Positions 60,631-64,000 of a DNA stretch of 64,000 bases are shown here, piece by piece. The stretch's first letter is position 1. Every line of letters begins with the position of its first letter. A model generated the notes under the pieces. That model was not told the origin of the DNA. It made no database searches and saw nothing but the letters and a program-made list of their open reading frames with translations. The position numbers and the translations under genes are program-made. The stretch covers positions 1,895,575 to 1,959,574 of the forward strand of contig RHLH01000001.1 of assembly GCA_003712165.1 (NCBI GenBank), read 5' to 3'. Source of the stretch: Phycisphaera sp. GTDB lineage: Bacteria; Planctomycetota; Phycisphaerae; Phycisphaerales; UBA1924.

Positions 60631-61658
60631 CGGTCGCGTGTCAGAACAGCATCGGCGAGCAGCTCAAGCACGGAGCGGGCAGGGCCTATACCAAGAACCG
60701 TCAACGCGTCCTTCGCTCTGCCTATCAGAGACTCGGCGGAAGCGCGCGAATAGTCGAGTGAACCGGTCGATCTGAGTGCTTCGATGAGCTGCTTCGTGTT
60801 CGCCGGTGCACCGTTTCCTCTGGTCTCGGAGGCTTCCTCAAGAAACGTCAAAGAAGCAGCGCGTGATTCTGGCTGGAGCGAAGCAAGATGATGAATCAGG
60901 GGTAGTGTGAGCTTGCCCTTTTTGAGGTCGCGGCCGAGTGATTTACCCACGACTTCCTCGTTGCCAAGCAGATCGAGAAGATCGTCCTGGACCTGGAACG
61001 CGACACCGATCGCTCTGCCAAAGCTGTCCATCGCATTCTGGACTTTCTCGTCGCCGCCGCCTGCGCGGGAGCCAAGACGAGTGCAGGCACCCACAAGAGC
61101 TGCAGTCTTGCCCTCGAGGATCTCGTAGTAGGTTGGCTCATCGATCGAGAGGTTGTCGCGGTTCTGGAGTTGAAGGAGTTCGCCCTCGCACAATTCCATG
61201 CTGACCTTACCGATCAGGCGGGAGGGTTCGGGGTCGCTGAGGCTCGCACAGAGCCTGAACGAGGCCGCGATCAGGTAATCGCCCAGCAGGACCGCTGACT
61301 CGTTTCCGGCCTTGTCGTTGATGGTCTGCGCACGCCTGCGGATCTCCGCCTCATCGAGCACATCGTCGTGCACGAGCGTTGCCATATGCACCATCTCAAC
61401 GACCGCTGCGAGCCTAAGGAGCTCCGCGGGAGGCGGTTCCTCGATCGAGATGCCGCACGATGCTCCGGAGACAAGCACGAGCGTCGGGCGGAGCATCTTG
61501 CCCCGGAACTGCTCAACCTGCTTGCAGAGCTCGGCGACCGCGGGGACCTCCGAGTTGAGGGCCCTCTCGATTTCGTCGGTCACCTGCACAAGCCCGGACA
61601 GCACCCAGTTCTGGACGCCGGTCAGCTCGGCCGGGATATCGAGGACCTGCTTCAACAA
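60627..61658 (-). CDS. Polyprenyl diphosphate synthase
   Basis: 343 residues, all-helical trans-prenyl synthase. First Asp-rich motif HDDVLDEAEIRRR near residue 97 and second FQVQDDLLDLLGNEE, then GKSLGRDLKKGKLTLPLI. It builds an all-trans chain, likely for a quinone tail (octaprenyl/heptaprenyl type); chain length cannot be read. The start is at ATG 61658, 10 bases after the methyltransferase gene stop on the same strand. Confidence 0.92.
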   Translation of the reverse strand: MLKQVLDIPAELTGVQNWVLSGLVQVTDEIERALNSEVPAVAELCKQVEQFRGKMLRPTLVLVSGASCGISIEEPPPAELLRLAAVVEMVHMATLVHDDVLDEAEIRRRAQTINDKAGNESAVLLGDYLIAASFRLCASLSDPEPSRLIGKVSMELCEGELLQLQNRDNLSIDEPTYYEILEGKTAALVGACTRLGSRAGGGDEKVQNAMDSFGRAIGVAFQVQDDLLDLLGNEEVVGKSLGRDLKKGKLTLPLIHHLASLQPESRAASLTFLEEASETRGNGAPANTKQLIEALRSTGSLDYSRASAESLIGRAKDALTVLGIGPARSVLELLADAVLTRDR

Positions 61659-61668
61659 TCGCTCCCAC

Positions 61669-62544
61669 TCAATCGCGCTTTTTCTTCTGGCTCACGATGT
61701 AGCAGATAAATGCGAGGTCGGCTTCTCCCTCTGTCGTTGGGGTGAACTCGCCGTTGCCCTCTTCCTCGTCGTCCGGATCGGTGCCTTCCCAGTAGACGGT
61801 GACATCCTCGAAGCCGGCCTCGGCGAGGATCTCGCGGATCTCAGGAAGCGTCCACAGACGCCAGGTGTACTCGAAAGCGTCCATCATCATCGAGCCGTCG
61901 GGGAATTTGAAATGGATCTTGCAATCCATCTCCCCGGTGACCGGGTTGTACTTGTGCTGGTCCCAGATGTAGGTGAAGTGCTTGTTGACCTTGCGGGTCT
62001 CTTCCTGCTCGACCATGGCTTCCGACCCGCCGTAGAAGTCGCAGATGAAGAGGCCGTCGTCGTCGAGCGAGTCGAGGACCGACTTGAAGTAGGCCCTGAT
62101 CTCGTCTCGCTTCTGGAAAATCCAGTAGCTGAAGTTCATCGCGAGGACGATGTCGGCCCCCATTGCCTCCTGGCCGGGATCGCGGACATCCTCCTGTAGC
62201 AGGGTGATCCGGCTCGCCCCGTCGCCCTCGAGCTTTGAGAGGTTGTGCTCCCGCCCCCATTCGAGGGTGGGTCCGTCAAGATCGACCCCCACACCGCGGT
62301 TGGATTCGCGGCGGCTGAGCCACTCGCAGGTGGTGGCGGCGGTCCCGCAGAAGTCCTCGCGGAGGAAGCTGGCATGCTTGCCCCGGAGGGTCTTGTAGGT
62401 CTCGTCCACGAAGTCGATTTCCGATTCCACGTTCTGGACGGAGAGCTGGTAGAGCATGTGGCGGTCCGCGGTCGCGGCCGTGTACTTGAGAATCTTGTTT
62501 TTATTCTTGCCCTTGGGCTTGGTCGGCTTGGTGATAGTCGGCAT
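61669..62544 (-). CDS. Class I SAM-dependent methyltransferase (paralogue)
   Basis: 291 residues from ATG 62544; the longer frame to 62646 adds a non-conserved leader. A Lys-rich start (KPTKPKGKNKNK) precedes LREDFCGTAATTCEWL (SAM strand), GVDLDGPTL and NFSYWIF, then ICDFYGGSEAM and YTWRLWTLPEIREILAEAGF. The last blocks closely mirror 24322-25098. An acidic insert (DPDDEEEGNGE) is near the C-terminus. Substrate unknown. Divergent from the dehydrogenase gene at 62697. Confidence 0.86.
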   Translation of the reverse strand: MPTITKPTKPKGKNKNKILKYTAATADRHMLYQLSVQNVESEIDFVDETYKTLRGKHASFLREDFCGTAATTCEWLSRRESNRGVGVDLDGPTLEWGREHNLSKLEGDGASRITLLQEDVRDPGQEAMGADIVLAMNFSYWIFQKRDEIRAYFKSVLDSLDDDGLFICDFYGGSEAMVEQEETRKVNKHFTYIWDQHKYNPVTGEMDCKIHFKFPDGSMMMDAFEYTWRLWTLPEIREILAEAGFEDVTVYWEGTDPDDEEEGNGEFTPTTEGEADLAFICYIVSQKKKRD

Positions 62545-62637
62545 GCCGGAGTCTAGGTCCGCATCGGGCTGATTGTGGCTCAGAAAGGCGGTCTGGGGCA
62601 AGGTTCTCTGTGATTTGGACGATCTATAGTCCATAAC

Positions 62638-62666
62638 TTGGCCCATCGGAAGGGCCTGTGTATACA
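62638..62666 (+). promoter_or_regulatory. Probable promoter of the sugar dehydrogenase gene
   Basis: TTGGCC (62638-62643) and TATACA (62661-62666) spaced by 17 bases; the predicted start is about 24 bases before the ATG. Confidence 0.45.
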
Positions 62667-62696
62667 GCTAAACCTCTCCCTCAGGAGTCTGTTCAG

Positions 62697-64000
62697 ATGA
62701 AGCTCACGATGGTTGGCACCGGGTACGTCGGTCTTGTGACAGGCGTTTGTTTCGCCGAGACCGGCAACGACGTCATGTGTCTCGACGTCGACGAGAGCAA
62801 GATCGAGAAGCTCAAGCAGAACATCTGCCCGATCTACGAGCCGGGCCTGACGGAGATGATGGAGCGCAACTACAAGGCTGGCCGCCTCACCTATACCACC
62901 GATCCCAAGACTGCCTACGTTGACGCGGACATGATCTTCATCTGTGTTGGTACTCCCTCGGATGAGAAGGGCCACACCAACCTGCAGTACATCAACTCCG
63001 CGGCGGATGATATCGCCGACGCGATCAAGGCGCTTGGCCCCAACCAGACGCCCAAGGTTGTCGTTGTGAAGTCAACCGTTCCTGTTGGCACCACGTTTCA
63101 TGTGCGTGACAGAATCCGTGAGCGCGTCGGACCGGATATCCCCTTCAGTGTCGCCGACAACCCCGAGTTCCTGAAGGAAGGCGATGCGATCATCGACTTC
63201 ATGAAGCCCGACCGCGTTGTTGTCGGTGTTGAGGACGAACGCACGGGCGAGATGTTCAAGGATCTCTACGACCCCTTCGTGCGCAACGGTCACCCCATCT
63301 TCATCATGGACGTGCCGAGCGCTGAGATGGTGAAGTACTCGGCCAACAACTTCCTGGCCACAAAAATCTCGTTCATCAACGAGATGGCAAACCTCTGCGA
63401 GGCCTACGGCGCCGACATCAACCGCGTCCGTGAGGGCATGTGCTCCGACTCGCGCGTCGGGCATCACTTCCTCTACCCGGGGCTCGGCTACGGCGGCTCC
63501 TGCTTCCCCAAGGACACGCTCGCCTGCATCATGATGGGCGACAAGGCGGGCGTCACCACGCAGCTTTCCAACGCTGTCCACGGCACGAACCAGCGCCAGC
63601 GCAACCTCTTCTTCAAGAAGATTCTCAAGCACTTCGGCGGCGAGATGGGCCTCAACGGCAAGACCTTCGCCTTCTGGGGCCTGGCGTTCAAGCCCCGCAC
63701 CGACGACATCCGTGAGGCACCGGCCCTCACGCTCGTCCGCAAGTCGCTCGGCTACGGCGTGACCTGCCGGGGCTTCGACCCGGTCGCGATGGAGAATGTC
63801 GGCGTCGAGATGGGCGACACGATCAGCCTCCACGACGATATCTACGAGACCGCCAAGGGTGCGGACGCGCTGATCATCGCGACCGACTGGGACGAGTTCA
63901 AGCAGCCCGATTTCGAAAAGCTGGCGTCTGTTATGAATGGGAAGGTCATCTTCGACGGCCGGAACCTGTACCGCCGCCAGCAGATGGGCCAGCTCGGGTT
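62697..64000 (+). CDS. ugd: UDP-glucose/nucleotide-sugar dehydrogenase (3' truncated by window)
   Basis: At least 434 residues, running off the window. NAD loop MVGTGYVGLVTGVCFAETG at the start, VGTPSDEKG, KSTVPVGTT, and the catalytic Cys in GYGGSCFPKD near residue 270; FWGLAFKPRTDD and the C-terminal sugar domain follow. It oxidises a UDP-hexose to the uronate for surface polysaccharide. The gene uses CAGGAG ten bases before ATG 62697. Only the last few residues are missing if the usual length of about 440 applies. Confidence 0.94.
   Translation, partial: MKLTMVGTGYVGLVTGVCFAETGNDVMCLDVDESKIEKLKQNICPIYEPGLTEMMERNYKAGRLTYTTDPKTAYVDADMIFICVGTPSDEKGHTNLQYINSAADDIADAIKALGPNQTPKVVVVKSTVPVGTTFHVRDRIRERVGPDIPFSVADNPEFLKEGDAIIDFMKPDRVVVGVEDERTGEMFKDLYDPFVRNGHPIFIMDVPSAEMVKYSANNFLATKISFINEMANLCEAYGADINRVREGMCSDSRVGHHFLYPGLGYGGSCFPKDTLACIMMGDKAGVTTQLSNAVHGTNQRQRNLFFKKILKHFGGEMGLNGKTFAFWGLAFKPRTDDIREAPALTLVRKSLGYGVTCRGFDPVAMENVGVEMGDTISLHDDIYETAKGADALIIATDWDEFKQPDFEKLASVMNGKVIFDGRNLYRRQQMGQLG

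Overview
The window looks like a chromosomal segment of a Planctomycetota bacterium, most likely class Phycisphaerae. This is inferred from several signs: GC-rich DNA, secreted proteins ending in a PAP-helix-RRRR sorting signal (32194-33033), paired dockerin-like TPTDFTAW repeats (end of 42490-45735), an ECF sigma factor beside a Ser/Thr kinase with TPRs (45909-49198), and a ThiD2-ThiE fusion. Gene density is high, many neighbours overlap by 1-11 bases, and GTG or TTG starts are common.

1-28.9 kb is mostly housekeeping: an M28 peptidase lipoprotein, ruvB, a purA-uppS-cdsA run, a coiled-coil zinc-ribbon protein, a 58-residue zinc ribbon, an FHA protein, hemW, an RluA-type enzyme, 6-phosphogluconolactonase, ThiD2-ThiE, an M16 peptidase, an HDOD signalling protein, recO, a dehydratase-ACP-dehydratase lipid trio, an aroD-aroE fusion, a DUF418 protein, prfA, an ABC export operon, a fibro-slime protein, RNase P RNA and tyrS.

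29.06-32.09 kb is a complete transposon inserted between tyrS and a secreted-protein gene. It has 25-bp perfect terminal inverted repeats, an 8-bp target duplication, an IS1595-type transposase, and unusual passengers: a lipoprotein, a run of strong stem-loops, a HARE-HTH-like protein and a tRNA-Gln-like gene with a poorly paired acceptor stem.

32.1-40.1 kb holds the secreted protein behind a perfect 7-1-7 palindrome, then argR-argC-argB with a textbook promoter inside tandem ARG boxes and a probable leaderless start. Next is a translationally coupled cluster: an LCAT-like lipase lipoprotein, two tiny proteins, a ferric-reductase-like/Rieske membrane protein and an anchored protein with an unusual Cys/His motif. 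I regard this cluster as the best candidate for an undescribed redox system.

40.2-49.7 kb is surface and regulatory: a Cys-rich secreted protein, an ECF-type promoter driving a TPR-like protein and a sigma-like protein with a C-terminal membrane segment, a 1081-residue repeat protein, the ECF/kinase pair, and a decayed sorting-signal gene.

49.8-57.5 kb carries two convergent operons that together cover kynurenine catabolism from N-formylkynurenine towards 4-oxalocrotonate; tryptophan 2,3-dioxygenase is absent from the window. 57.6-64 kb ends with a ZIP metal transporter, an RlmKL-like rRNA methyltransferase, a polyprenyl synthase, a second copy of a methyltransferase family already seen at 24.3 kb, and a UDP-sugar dehydrogenase cut by the window end.
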